Source: Candidatus Heimdallarchaeota archaeon
GTDB lineage: Archaea; Asgardarchaeota; Heimdallarchaeia; Hodarchaeales; Hodarchaeaceae
NCBI GenBank assembly: GCA_011364965.1
Contig: RDOB01000001.1
Coordinates: forward strand, 1-64,000
Direction: 5' to 3'
DNA: 64,000 nt
In this document: positions 37,363-45,684 of the stretch, piece by piece
How positions within the stretch are numbered: the stretch's first letter is position 1
How the letters are laid out: every line of letters starts with the position of its first letter
Program-made: the position numbers and the translations under genes
Notes under the pieces: model-generated
What the model was told of the DNA's origin: nothing
Database searches by the model: none
What the model saw: the letters and a program-made list of their open reading frames with translations, nothing else

Positions 37363-37905
37363 CTATTGAGCATACTTTTGGGTCCACTCGATAGCATTAT
37401 TCCAATATAGGTCAAATTTTTCTCTCATTTGCTTTCCTGCTTCTGGATTAAATGGATCATTAGGATCAACAAGATATTCAGGAAATTCACCCTCTTGTGT
37501 TACCTGATAAACATCTAACATCATCTCTATATGTTCAAAAACACTAGGAAGGGTTATGGTTTCCTTCCATCCTCCTACTTTTCCGATATTATTCCAATTA
37601 ATTAAACTCAGACAAACGTTGGAGCCCCATTTCCATTGAGTTCTCCCGATGGCGATATTCGGATGCCAAATTTGAGTTATGAAGTTTACAATCGGAGGTC
37701 TAAAGGGATATTCTGGGGGTAATTCAACTTTTATTTCCCATTTTCCATTTTCATAAGGAGTCCCAACTTTTCCTTTAATTATTGCTTTATAATGATGGAG
37801 ATTATTGTTGATTATCTGCCATTTGATAGTACTAGTCTTAGGGGGATAAGTTTTCAGCATTCGTTTGAATTCTTCTCTTAATCGGCGAGAATGGAGATCC
37901 TGCAA
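37363..37905 (-). CDS. Ubiquitin-conjugating enzyme E2
   Basis: 180 residues. UBC fold with YPFRPPIVNFITQIWHPNI (the HPN motif) and the active-site segment GSNVCLSLINWNN, where the Cys accepts ubiquitin from E1. The C-terminal helices with VFEHIEMMLDVYQ follow. A longer loop, QWKWGSNV, precedes the Cys. Start TTG at 37905 with GAGGA about 10 nt upstream. First gene of a leftward set with JAMM, divergent from the Zn/UEV, Ub and E1 genes. Confidence 0.94.
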   Translation of the reverse strand: MQDLHSRRLREEFKRMLKTYPPKTSTIKWQIINNNLHHYKAIIKGKVGTPYENGKWEIKVELPPEYPFRPPIVNFITQIWHPNIAIGRTQWKWGSNVCLSLINWNNIGKVGGWKETITLPSVFEHIEMMLDVYQVTQEGEFPEYLVDPNDPFNPEAGKQMREKFDLYWNNAIEWTQKYAQ

Positions 37906-38139
37906 AATGTTTCAGTCCTCTTGTGATTTATTTTTAACATAATGGGTTGTTCTATTATCAGGGTGTCACTTATTAAGCAGCCGAGAAAACCTCAACTTAA
38001 TTCATCTGATAATAATTCACAGCTATAATTATTTTTAAAGCTGGCCTTTGTATGGACAATTTTTATGGCCTTATAAGCTATCTTTTTAAGCTCTGTAATC
38101 ACAATCAGAGTAACTAATCCATCCTATTTGAGTGGGTGA

Positions 38140-38940
38140 TTGTCTATCATGTCCGACAGTGATCTTAGGAGCGCTTCATGTACAGGATGTGGCGCTCCTC
38201 TTTCTACTAAGCCTTCATACAAGCTTCCTGTGAAGTGTGAATACTGTGATCTTACAAATTATCTAAAGAAAACAGTAGTAACACCCGAAGAAGCAAGAAT
38301 TCACGATGCAGAAGAAGAAGCAGAAACCTATTATCTAATTTATAAGGAAACACAAAAAATTCTTGAGAACTTTCATGGAGAAATGGTCGGAGATGAAGTA
38401 GGTAAAGTAAGAATAAAGATGCAAATCAATAGGTATGCCTTTCCCCTCTTAATTGTCTTAGATGATTTACCAGGTCGACCCTATGTGGATGGCCCTGGTA
38501 AATTGCGAGAAATCCTACAATGTGACCTTGGTGAACTTAACTCAATGAAAAACTGGATTCCAGGGACTAGCTCTATCATGGATGTCCTTGAAGAGTTATA
38601 CGAGCGAGTAAGTGCAGTTTTACCTACAGATATTGAAGAAAGCCCTCAAAGATCAAAAGAAAGTGAAGTATTAACAAAAGAAAAGGATGATTTAATCAAA
38701 CAAATTCTCACTAATTATGATACTCTAGCAACTAAAAAACAGGTAATTGTCCGATTCTATTCTCAGGATGGAGAAATAATACCATTTGTTATTAAACGCA
38801 AAAAAAATTATCCAATAGGTATAGAAGAACAGTACCTTGTAAAATTTCCTTTAATTCGAGGCCTTTTGGAAGATTATGCTAAGGGTAGAATTGATCTTCT
38901 TACTACATTAGCTGAAATTGAGAAAATGTTATATATTTAA
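38140..38940 (+). CDS. Zinc-finger protein with UEV/RWD-like domain
   Basis: 266 residues. N-terminal zinc knuckle CTGCGAPL / CEYCDL (residues about 14-37). Residues about 60-165 look like a degenerate UBC/RWD fold: YAFPLLIVLDDLPGRPYVDG, then GELNSMKNWIPGTSSIMDVLEELY, where E2 proteins have W-P-x-x-S/T-x-x-x-V-L; no catalytic Cys is visible in the place expected. A C-terminal domain (about 200-266) ends in EIEKMLYI. First gene of the order Zn/UEV-Ub-E1. Likely an adaptor or E3-like partner; inferred, not recognised by family. Confidence 0.7.
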   Translation: MSIMSDSDLRSASCTGCGAPLSTKPSYKLPVKCEYCDLTNYLKKTVVTPEEARIHDAEEEAETYYLIYKETQKILENFHGEMVGDEVGKVRIKMQINRYAFPLLIVLDDLPGRPYVDGPGKLREILQCDLGELNSMKNWIPGTSSIMDVLEELYERVSAVLPTDIEESPQRSKESEVLTKEKDDLIKQILTNYDTLATKKQVIVRFYSQDGEIIPFVIKRKKNYPIGIEEQYLVKFPLIRGLLEDYAKGRIDLLTTLAEIEKMLYI

Positions 38941-38964
38941 AACATCAATAAGGAATGACTAAAA

Positions 38965-39288
38965 ATGGCAAAAAGAGACGTTATCTGGGATTCTGAATCT
39001 CGATCAAAAACCAGTCCAGATTCTGGCATTGAAAAGATGATGAAAATCCGTTTTAAAGACCCACAACTCCCACCGGAACAAAATTTACGGGAGAAGTATA
39101 TCAATATTAATGGAACTGTTTTTCAAGCGATCACTGCTGCAAGAGATGCATTCAATATCCCTGAAGTAGTTCCCATTGCATTACTGTTTAAAGGTAGAAG
39201 GATGAATCCTTCCAATAGCCTTTCTTCTTATGGAATTGAGGAAAATGCAATTTTAATGATAGTTCCAGATCAGATCAAAGGTGGTTAA
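38965..39288 (+). CDS. Ubiquitin-like protein with terminal Gly-Gly
   Basis: 107 residues. Beta-grasp core begins at about 25 (MMKIRFKD); the segment LLFKGRRMNPSNSLSSYGI aligns with ubiquitin LIFAGKQLEDGRTLSDYNI, and the protein ends IVPDQIKGG. The Gly-Gly is the true C-terminus, so no precursor trimming is needed. The equivalents of Lys48 and Lys63 are Arg and Glu; those of Gly47, Tyr59 and Ile61 are kept. A charged 24-residue N-terminal tail precedes the fold. 26 nt upstream of E1. Confidence 0.93.
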   Translation: MAKRDVIWDSESRSKTSPDSGIEKMMKIRFKDPQLPPEQNLREKYININGTVFQAITAARDAFNIPEVVPIALLFKGRRMNPSNSLSSYGIEENAILMIVPDQIKGG

Positions 39289-39314
39289 CACAAAATCGTT
39301 AGAAGGAAAATCTA

Positions 39315-40565
39315 ATGGATTCGGATATTCCTTCTTCAAGATTTGATAGACAGGAGCGCCTATCACTCTGGGATCAAAAATTAATTGAAAAAATAACGGT
39401 TTTAGTCGTTGGTGTTGGAGGTACAGGGAGTGAAGTATGTAAGAATTTATCTTTACTAGGGATTGGTAAATTGATTCTTGTAGATGTTGATTCTATAGAA
39501 TATTCCAATTTAAATCGCCAAATGCTTTTTAGCAAAGAAGATATCGGACAAAATAAAGCTGAAGTAGCTAAAGTAAGGATACTCCATCACTTTAATCCTG
39601 AATTAGAGGTAGAAGTATTTCCTTTTTATGTCCAAGAAATACCTGATAAAACTTTTGAATCGGTGGATGTCATTGCAGGATGCGTAGATAACTATTTAGC
39701 TAGACAATTTCTGAATTCAATAGCTATTGAACATCGAATTCCTTTAATAGATTCAGCAACTGATGGCTATTTAGGCCAAGTACAATCTATTATACCATTT
39801 CAAACTGCTTGCTTAGCATGTGATAATCCTCCTCCACCACAAGAAACTCAAGTTTTAATGGAACCATGTTCAATAGTGGGCGTTCCAAGATCCCGTGAAC
39901 ATTGTGCTTGGAAAGCTCTTTACGAATTTAATACATTATTCAATCGGAAACCAAATGAGACTGAAAAAGATCTGGAAAAATTAACTCAATTGGCCAACGA
40001 ATACACAGAAAGGTATAATTTTGGAAAATTTGAGAGAAAAGAATTATTGCAATTGATTATGTTTCATGTGCCAAGCCTTATCACGGTGAACGCTGTAACC
40101 AGTGGAATTCAAACTCAAGAGATTATAAAAACGATTTTTTCGATTAAACGGAGGGAGCTAAGAAAATCAGAAAGGTTAGCCTTGCAGCAATTAGAAACCT
40201 TAACAAGATTCAAAATTCCAAGTTTGTCCATTTATTCAGCATTAACAGGAACTCTAAATACATTTGATCTTGTTCAGGATCCAGAATGTACTGTATGCGG
40301 AAATATGTCCAATTTAACCCAAAAAATTGAAAAAATAAAGATAAATAAGAAAAATTCCTTGAAAACAATAATAAATGGTTTTTCAGAGAAGTTTAATAAG
40401 GAATTTATAGCTTTTAAAGGAAATTCGGTTCTACAAGAGGATAGATCATTAGAATCGTTATTGAGGGATGGAGATCGCATTACACTTAGTTCTAAAGAGG
40501 ATGAGCAAGAATTTAGAGTACGTATAACTTTTACTCCCCCAAGAAAACAAAGAAAGAAAGAATAG
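39315..40565 (+). CDS. Ubiquitin-activating enzyme E1 (UBA3-like)
   Basis: 416 residues. Adenylation domain GVGGTGSEVCKNLSLLGIGK and NRQMLF. Zinc cysteines CLAC and CTVC. The segment EPCSIVGVPRSREHCAW matches the UBA3 catalytic-Cys region (FPMCTIASMPRLPEHC), so a Cys for the thioester is present. The C-terminal 75 residues (SLKTIINGFSEKFNKEF to DGDRITLSS) look like a beta-grasp ubiquitin-fold domain that docks E2. Single-chain, homodimeric-type E1. Adenylates and transfers the upstream Ub to E2. Confidence 0.95.
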   Translation: MDSDIPSSRFDRQERLSLWDQKLIEKITVLVVGVGGTGSEVCKNLSLLGIGKLILVDVDSIEYSNLNRQMLFSKEDIGQNKAEVAKVRILHHFNPELEVEVFPFYVQEIPDKTFESVDVIAGCVDNYLARQFLNSIAIEHRIPLIDSATDGYLGQVQSIIPFQTACLACDNPPPPQETQVLMEPCSIVGVPRSREHCAWKALYEFNTLFNRKPNETEKDLEKLTQLANEYTERYNFGKFERKELLQLIMFHVPSLITVNAVTSGIQTQEIIKTIFSIKRRELRKSERLALQQLETLTRFKIPSLSIYSALTGTLNTFDLVQDPECTVCGNMSNLTQKIEKIKINKKNSLKTIINGFSEKFNKEFIAFKGNSVLQEDRSLESLLRDGDRITLSSKEDEQEFRVRITFTPPRKQRKKE

Positions 40566-40579
40566 GAAAAATCTAAAAG

Positions 40580-40906
40580 TTATCTTTTATAAAATACTTT
40601 GATTCGATTTCTTTTGATCGGTAATATCACAGGGATATCAGGATTCAAATATGGTTCCTTATATCCTCCATCTACTTCCTTCTCGGCCGTCAATTGTTCA
40701 TACAATTGCTTCATAACTTGGTCTCTTGACATGGAAGGTAAAATAGATTTCTTGGGATATCTTGAACCTTTCTGAGCGTAATTCCTCTCAATTTTTACAT
40801 TTCTGCGACCACATTTTGGGCAATACCAAACCCCTGATTTAGGAACTTGACGAGGATTATATCCGCAATTACTACATTTGAGATCTGGATTGGACATTAA
40901 TATCAT
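40580..40906 (-). CDS. Zinc-ribbon protein
   Basis: 108 residues. CSNCGYNPRQVPKSGVWYCPKCGRR forms a C4 zinc ribbon at residues 10-35; the rest is charged and probably partly disordered with a helical SRDQVMKQLYEQLT. Short and on the strand opposite to E1, with 14 nt between stops. Caldiarchaeum-type ubiquitin clusters carry a small RING finger gene (srfp); this is a plain ribbon, so I do not call it RING. Confidence 0.6.
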   Translation of the reverse strand: MILMSNPDLKCSNCGYNPRQVPKSGVWYCPKCGRRNVKIERNYAQKGSRYPKKSILPSMSRDQVMKQLYEQLTAEKEVDGGYKEPYLNPDIPVILPIKRNRIKVFYKR

Positions 40907-41079
40907 AATCCATTATTGGTTTAAAATTCAGTTTATTCTTTGAGCTTTCAATATAATATTAACTTATAGATAGCTCCATTTAAAATTCTACTAATTATAT
41001 TGATAAATCACTCATTATTGCCAATCTCAGTTTAAATTAGACTTAAGAAAATCTAATCTTACTTGTAAAAGGGACTGCA

Positions 41080-42828
41080 ATGCTTAAGCGGAAATTGAAA
41101 TCATGGTTGAAACTGGCTTCTGCTTCAAATGAACCTCTTACACTCCATGATTTCTCTGAAGCTAATATTGAAATTCTTGCAGATTTTTTAAGACATAAGA
41201 TTGGATCTAAGGAACTTAATGGAATTGTTACTCCTGATAATTCGTTTTATATACCAATGAAATATATAGACGCATTAATAACGAGTAGTTTAGAATCTAA
41301 TGGTACTATAGACATTTGTGATTTAATAGATGCTACCAATTTACCAGGAGAAATTTTAGAAAGCGTTATTCGTAGAAAAGTAAGCCAAATAGATGGATTC
41401 TTTGATGTAATAAATAGAAAATTCTTCACTAAAAAAGGCGCAAGACTAGAATTACTCAAATTGATCGGTAGTACTCTTTCTTTGGATTTAAATTATCTAT
41501 TGAATAGCCTTTATTGGACACAAGATTATCTTGAAGCAGTTTTAAATATGCTAACACAAAATGGCGAGTTTATAGGTTATATTGATCCTTTAAAACAGCG
41601 ATTATACAATTTCACGATTCTCAATTTCAGTTTAAATCAAGATTTTGATAGAAATCTCGAATCGATGAGAAAATTCATACAAACAAATTTTGATCTAAAT
41701 TCAGAGGTATCATTAAAAGATTTAGCAGGATTAACACGATTATCTGAAACTGAAATCAGAGATCTATTGAGAAAACATTGCAAAAATATCACTTTTTTGT
41801 TTTCCTCTGATTTCAAAAATATCTATAACGTATTAGAAATCTTTGGGTATGTATTAAGAGACATTCATGTTTATAATGAAATTCCTATTGAATTTTGGTT
41901 ACAAAGATTAGACATTGATAAAAACGATTTTATGACTTTCCTAAGGGTAATAAATCAGAGTTTGGGAGCTGAGCTTTCAGAAAAGGAATTAAAATCGAAC
42001 CCAATTGAAAATTGGTTCAATCAGGGTATAGATATCGAAGAATTAGCCCTGAAGCTACATTTGGAACCTTTACAACTGCTAACGGAGATCAAAAAATTCT
42101 CAGATCAACTAGGGTTGATTTTAATAACAGGGGAATTTAGAGATCCTTTTTTAATTAAAGGTATAGAGGAATTTGAGATTTTTTGCCAAGTTGATACATC
42201 TATTCATCACAATCCTCAATTATATTTTGAATGTCAAAATTGTCGACGAATAATGTGCTCAAATTGCCGTTCTTCAGGAAGCACACATGTCTGTCCGTTC
42301 TGTGGGAATATTTCAGCATTTATTATCGATCTTCCAAGGCATTGCCAAACCTGTGAGTTGAACTACACCCATTCATTTAATTTAGAGAGTACCGAAGAAT
42401 GTTATTTTTGTAAAAAAGGTCCCTTAAAATCTGGATGGATTGAAAAAAAGGAAATTTTGTACCCTGAAACAGAATTGGACCGAAAATTACTTGAATGGTT
42501 AAACACCGTAAGAAATGAAAGAATTCCTCTTCGTGAAATAATTTCGAACCTTGGAGCTCCTGATCGTGTAGTTATTGAACTACTAGAAACCCATATACTC
42601 TCTAGCAAGGTTAGTGGAAAGATTGATATTAAAGATCTAACTCTTAATAGGAAGGGAGAAAAAAAAGGTGTTTTATGTAGTATATGTGAAACTATACAAC
42701 CAGAGGGAAATGAGTATTATTGTAATTTCTGTAAAACCACTATTTGCATAAATTGCTACAATAAGATGAAATCCGTTGGAATGATTTCGTGCACGGAGTG
42801 TGGAAGCGAGTTGGTGAAATTTAACTAA
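41080..42828 (+). CDS. UFL1-like winged-helix protein with RING-like zinc clusters
   Basis: 582 residues. The N-terminal half is a chain of winged helices. Residues about 60-175 resemble eukaryotic UFL1 (UFM1 E3 ligase): YIDALITSSLESNGTIDIC, NLPGEILESVIRR and VINRKFFTKKG run parallel to UFL1 YLDRL..GQVTIS, LPGNFL and LDNRGVIFTEA. From about 380 there are zinc clusters: CQNC/CSNC/CPFC, CQTC/CYFC and a final C4C4-type set CSICETIQPEG ... CNFC ... CINC ... CTEC. Probable E3 scaffold of this locus. IPR018611-like proteins are listed among Asgard eukaryote-signature proteins (from memory). Confidence 0.72.
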   Translation: MLKRKLKSWLKLASASNEPLTLHDFSEANIEILADFLRHKIGSKELNGIVTPDNSFYIPMKYIDALITSSLESNGTIDICDLIDATNLPGEILESVIRRKVSQIDGFFDVINRKFFTKKGARLELLKLIGSTLSLDLNYLLNSLYWTQDYLEAVLNMLTQNGEFIGYIDPLKQRLYNFTILNFSLNQDFDRNLESMRKFIQTNFDLNSEVSLKDLAGLTRLSETEIRDLLRKHCKNITFLFSSDFKNIYNVLEIFGYVLRDIHVYNEIPIEFWLQRLDIDKNDFMTFLRVINQSLGAELSEKELKSNPIENWFNQGIDIEELALKLHLEPLQLLTEIKKFSDQLGLILITGEFRDPFLIKGIEEFEIFCQVDTSIHHNPQLYFECQNCRRIMCSNCRSSGSTHVCPFCGNISAFIIDLPRHCQTCELNYTHSFNLESTEECYFCKKGPLKSGWIEKKEILYPETELDRKLLEWLNTVRNERIPLREIISNLGAPDRVVIELLETHILSSKVSGKIDIKDLTLNRKGEKKGVLCSICETIQPEGNEYYCNFCKTTICINCYNKMKSVGMISCTECGSELVKFN

Positions 42829-42832
42829 AATA

Positions 42833-43717
42833 TTACTCAGAGGTTTTAGATTTATATTGGGCAAGCTTTTGGGCATATTTATCCGATAATTCCTTATAAC
42901 TTTCTTCAGATAATTTCCCACTTAGAAACATCTCATCAGCTTGCTCCAACATATGTTCGTACTTAGAAATTTTAGCTGAAACGTCATCGAATGATTTTCG
43001 CTCCTCATCAAGTTCTCTTTGAGTTTCTAATACTTGTTTTTCAACCTCATATGCTAGTAGTGTTTGATATTCTTCAGGGACTTTAAAACCTCCAATTTCA
43101 AGACCCACTAATTCTAATCCCCAGCGAGATGTTTCTGGTGCCAGTTCGGATCTGGTCTGTATTGTTAAACTCCTTCTCTCCCTCAAAAGATCGGAAACGG
43201 TATAACGCGACATAATGTGTTTCACAGCTGCAATAATCGTTTGCTTTATCCAATTTCTTAACTCCTCACTTGTATAGTAGTGCTTATGTGAGACAACATT
43301 CATAATAAAGTTCCTTGGATTAACAACTCGTAATCTGGATATTCCATAGCATCCAATCATTATATTATCAATTGTATATACCCCAGGTGAACCCCACTTA
43401 ACTAGAAACTCTCCCTTGGTAATCCAAATGATTTCACCTCCAGGCCGTTTAGCTGTTTTGTCTAATTCATAAATTCCACTCCCAGCAACACCAACTAAGG
43501 CTCCTGATTGCAATAGGACAGCAGCTTCAAGCTCTTTAACGATAAATCCATCAAATTTTCGAAAACTATCGTACTCATCAGATTTTAATCTTGAAATAAG
43601 CGATTCTTGTCCGAATTCAGAGGAGAGAATAGTTTTTCCTTTAAACTTTTTCGTCCCGATATGCACTGTATCTCCAATTCGTTTGAATAAACCCCCAAAT
43701 TTTTCTGTTTCCGCCAT
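42833..43717 (-). CDS. SPFH/Band 7-domain protein
   Basis: About 294 residues. SPFH-type core with VLLQSGALVGVAGSGIY, ITKGEFLVKWGSPGVYTID and the C-terminal coiled coil EVEKQVLETQRELDEERKS. No transmembrane segment, so it is the soluble YdjI-like type. Start by ATG at 43717, preceded by GGTGG 7 nt upstream; the track start 43735 is a GTG that overlaps the EAP30-like gene. Operon with that gene. SPFH proteins form membrane-associated rings; a link to membrane remodelling is inferred. Confidence 0.8.
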   Translation of the reverse strand: MAETEKFGGLFKRIGDTVHIGTKKFKGKTILSSEFGQESLISRLKSDEYDSFRKFDGFIVKELEAAVLLQSGALVGVAGSGIYELDKTAKRPGGEIIWITKGEFLVKWGSPGVYTIDNIMIGCYGISRLRVVNPRNFIMNVVSHKHYYTSEELRNWIKQTIIAAVKHIMSRYTVSDLLRERRSLTIQTRSELAPETSRWGLELVGLEIGGFKVPEEYQTLLAYEVEKQVLETQRELDEERKSFDDVSAKISKYEHMLEQADEMFLSGKLSEESYKELSDKYAQKLAQYKSKTSE

Positions 43718-43728
43718 TTGAGTTCCAC

Positions 43729-44715
43729 CTACCAATTATCGTCTCCATATATTCCTGGAAAGTAATACTGATCCCCTGTATCTAATGAGCTCACCTTTCG
43801 TGCGATTTTTTGATTTATCAAACTCTCCAACACTCTTGTTACTCTTTGGTGATCCCATTTTGTTTTGATCATGATTTCTTCAATTGTGACATAACCCTTG
43901 TTTACAGCTAAATTGAAGATCTTACTTGCATCATTAGTCAAAGAAACTGGTGTAAATTCTATTATTTTAACACCAGAACGCTTTGATATATCTTCAATTA
44001 GACCATCATCCTTTAAATTCTTACAAGATTTTTCTAAATCTTTAATTGAGAATTCCACATCTGGAACTTGGCTTTTCAACTTGGTGTATAAATTTGCAAG
44101 GGTAATATACCCACCTGAACTAGCTGGAAGTTTTTTACCCTGTTCGAGTATTAAATCCCCAAGAAATTCCTCGAATTTCCCTTTTCCAAATAATTTGGGC
44201 TTTTTACTTGCATCAAGCGCAGTTACAGTTAAAGAAAGTCCTTCTTTGCGAATTAACTCTTCCTCTAACTGCTTTATCCGCTTCTCATATTTTTTCTGTA
44301 AATCTTTAATGTTTTTTGTTGAAACTGAGGCACCATTGGCCAGTTTTTGCTGAACTTGAATGATTTCATCAAGCTGTTGGATTTGTTCATTAAGTTCCCG
44401 GAGTTCCCCCCGAACATCCAAATTTTCTTCTCCAAAATCAATAGATTCTGATAACTGAATACACTGGTCTGCTATTCTATCACAGATGATTGATGATAGT
44501 AATTGAGCAACACGGATTTCACCACTCATTTTTAAATTAGATTTGGTATTATCTGGATGAATAATATAATCAGGAATGGATTCACTTGCGTAACGGATCT
44601 CATCAAATTTTGATATAATCTTTAAGATTAGATCAGATGCACTCCTAGCATTAGAAGAAATACTGCTATTTAATGTTATTAATGAGTCACTAGCCTTAAG
44701 AAAGAATTCTTTCAT
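43729..44715 (-). CDS. EAP30/ESCRT-II-like double winged-helix protein
   Basis: 328 residues. Residues 1-165 are coiled coil. Residues about 200-325 carry two winged helices that fit EAP30 (Vps22/Vps36): FLGDLILEQGKKLPASSGGY, ITLANLYTKLKS, SIKDLEKSCKNLKDDGLI, SGVKIIEF and the ending DQYYFPGIYG, comparable to FYPNLF. An ESCRT-II subunit is my best reading; a generic tandem winged-helix protein is the alternative. Upstream of SPFH in an operon and next to the ubiquitin genes. No Vps4 or ESCRT-III gene is in the window. Confidence 0.55.
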   Translation of the reverse strand: MKEFFLKASDSLITLNSSISSNARSASDLILKIISKFDEIRYASESIPDYIIHPDNTKSNLKMSGEIRVAQLLSSIICDRIADQCIQLSESIDFGEENLDVRGELRELNEQIQQLDEIIQVQQKLANGASVSTKNIKDLQKKYEKRIKQLEEELIRKEGLSLTVTALDASKKPKLFGKGKFEEFLGDLILEQGKKLPASSGGYITLANLYTKLKSQVPDVEFSIKDLEKSCKNLKDDGLIEDISKRSGVKIIEFTPVSLTNDASKIFNLAVNKGYVTIEEIMIKTKWDHQRVTRVLESLINQKIARKVSSLDTGDQYYFPGIYGDDNW

Positions 44716-44990
44716 TAGTAATTTCCCCAGAATGAGAAGATACTTGATTTTAGAGGAGAATTCTATGTTCTACCTCTATTTGCATTTGCTACGTTTTCTG
44801 GCTTTTTAAAGTTTTATATGCGGGACTTGTTTAATTCCTTCTTAATGGTTTTTATGCTTTTTGGATTAGACTCCTATTAAATAATATGAATTGGTGCATT
44901 TATTTTTTTATTTTTGAGATAATATAGATTTTAAATTGCTATTGAGTTCGCACAGACCCTTAATTCAACCTGTTAATACTCATATAGAGT

Positions 44991-45488
44991 TTAGAGAGGA
45001 TCTTGGGAGACTTTTTTAGCCATTAGGTAAGCAGATTCGAAATCGCGATAATAATGACGAATTTCTTTCAAAATTTCATATCCTAAGGTTTTATAAAGAT
45101 TAACTGCTGCAGAATTAGATACTCGAACCTCAAGATATAGCTCAGTTGCCCCCTGTTGAATCATCGCTTCCATAGATTTTTTCAATAAATAAGTAGCAAT
45201 TCCTCGATGTCGAAATTTTGGTTTAACAGCGATACTTACTGTATGCCCCTTTTTAGCGCGATGAAATATTGAAAAATAACTCAAACCGCTTTCTAATCTT
45301 GCCATGGTGTATCCGACGATTTCAGATCCGATTTGACAGACTATAAAGGCAGAGGGTAGTTCTGCATAGATTGTTCGAAAAAAACGTTCAGGGTAATTCT
45401 CCGGAAGAGTTTGATGATTTATTTCCATAACTTGTTCAAGATCAGCTAATTCAAATTTCCTGATTACAATTGGAGATTGTTCCGTCAT
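44991..45488 (-). CDS. GNAT N-acetyltransferase, RimI-like
   Basis: 165 residues. Acetyl-CoA-binding motif VKPKFRHRGIATYLLKKSM and the C-terminal NSAAVNLYKTLGYEI of RimI/ArdI/Naa10-type N-terminal acetyltransferases. The start ATG overlaps the Nop10 stop by ATGA. Last gene of the leftward operon GINS-S27e-aIF2alpha-Nop10-RimI. Acts co-translationally on protein N-termini. Confidence 0.9.
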   Translation of the reverse strand: MTEQSPIVIRKFELADLEQVMEINHQTLPENYPERFFRTIYAELPSAFIVCQIGSEIVGYTMARLESGLSYFSIFHRAKKGHTVSIAVKPKFRHRGIATYLLKKSMEAMIQQGATELYLEVRVSNSAAVNLYKTLGYEILKEIRHYYRDFESAYLMAKKVSQDPL

Positions 45489-45661
45489 AATAGTCCCTTT
45501 TCTTTCGCCAATTCTTTCATTCGTCTACGATAGCCAGCATATTTATCGTGTAAAGAAAATCTTGGAGGAGAAGCGTTCATAAACCTTTCATTACATTTTT
45601 CACAGACTGTACGGTCTGGATCAATAGTGTAACTACATTCACATTTCTTTAATAGACGCAT
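45485..45661 (-). CDS. nop10: Nop10 (H/ACA snoRNP protein), missed by ORF track
   Basis: 58 residues: MRLLKKCECSYTIDPDRTV, then CEKCNERFMNASPPRFS and LHDKYAGYRRRMKELAKEKG. The zinc site CxC...CxxC, the PPRFS motif and the DKY..YRR tail are those of Nop10, partner of Cbf5 in tRNA/rRNA pseudouridylation. Under 60 codons, so the track omits it. It follows aIF2 alpha, as in many archaea, and overlaps rimI by ATGA. Confidence 0.95.
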   Translation of the reverse strand: MRLLKKCECSYTIDPDRTVCEKCNERFMNASPPRFSLHDKYAGYRRRMKELAKEKGLL

Positions 45662-45684
45662 GAAAACCCCTGAAAATAATGAAT

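Noticed and set aside
40580-40906. Small RING finger gene (srfp) of Caldiarchaeum-type ubiquitin clusters
   Set aside because: Only one C4 zinc ribbon, not the cross-braced eight-ligand pattern of a RING.
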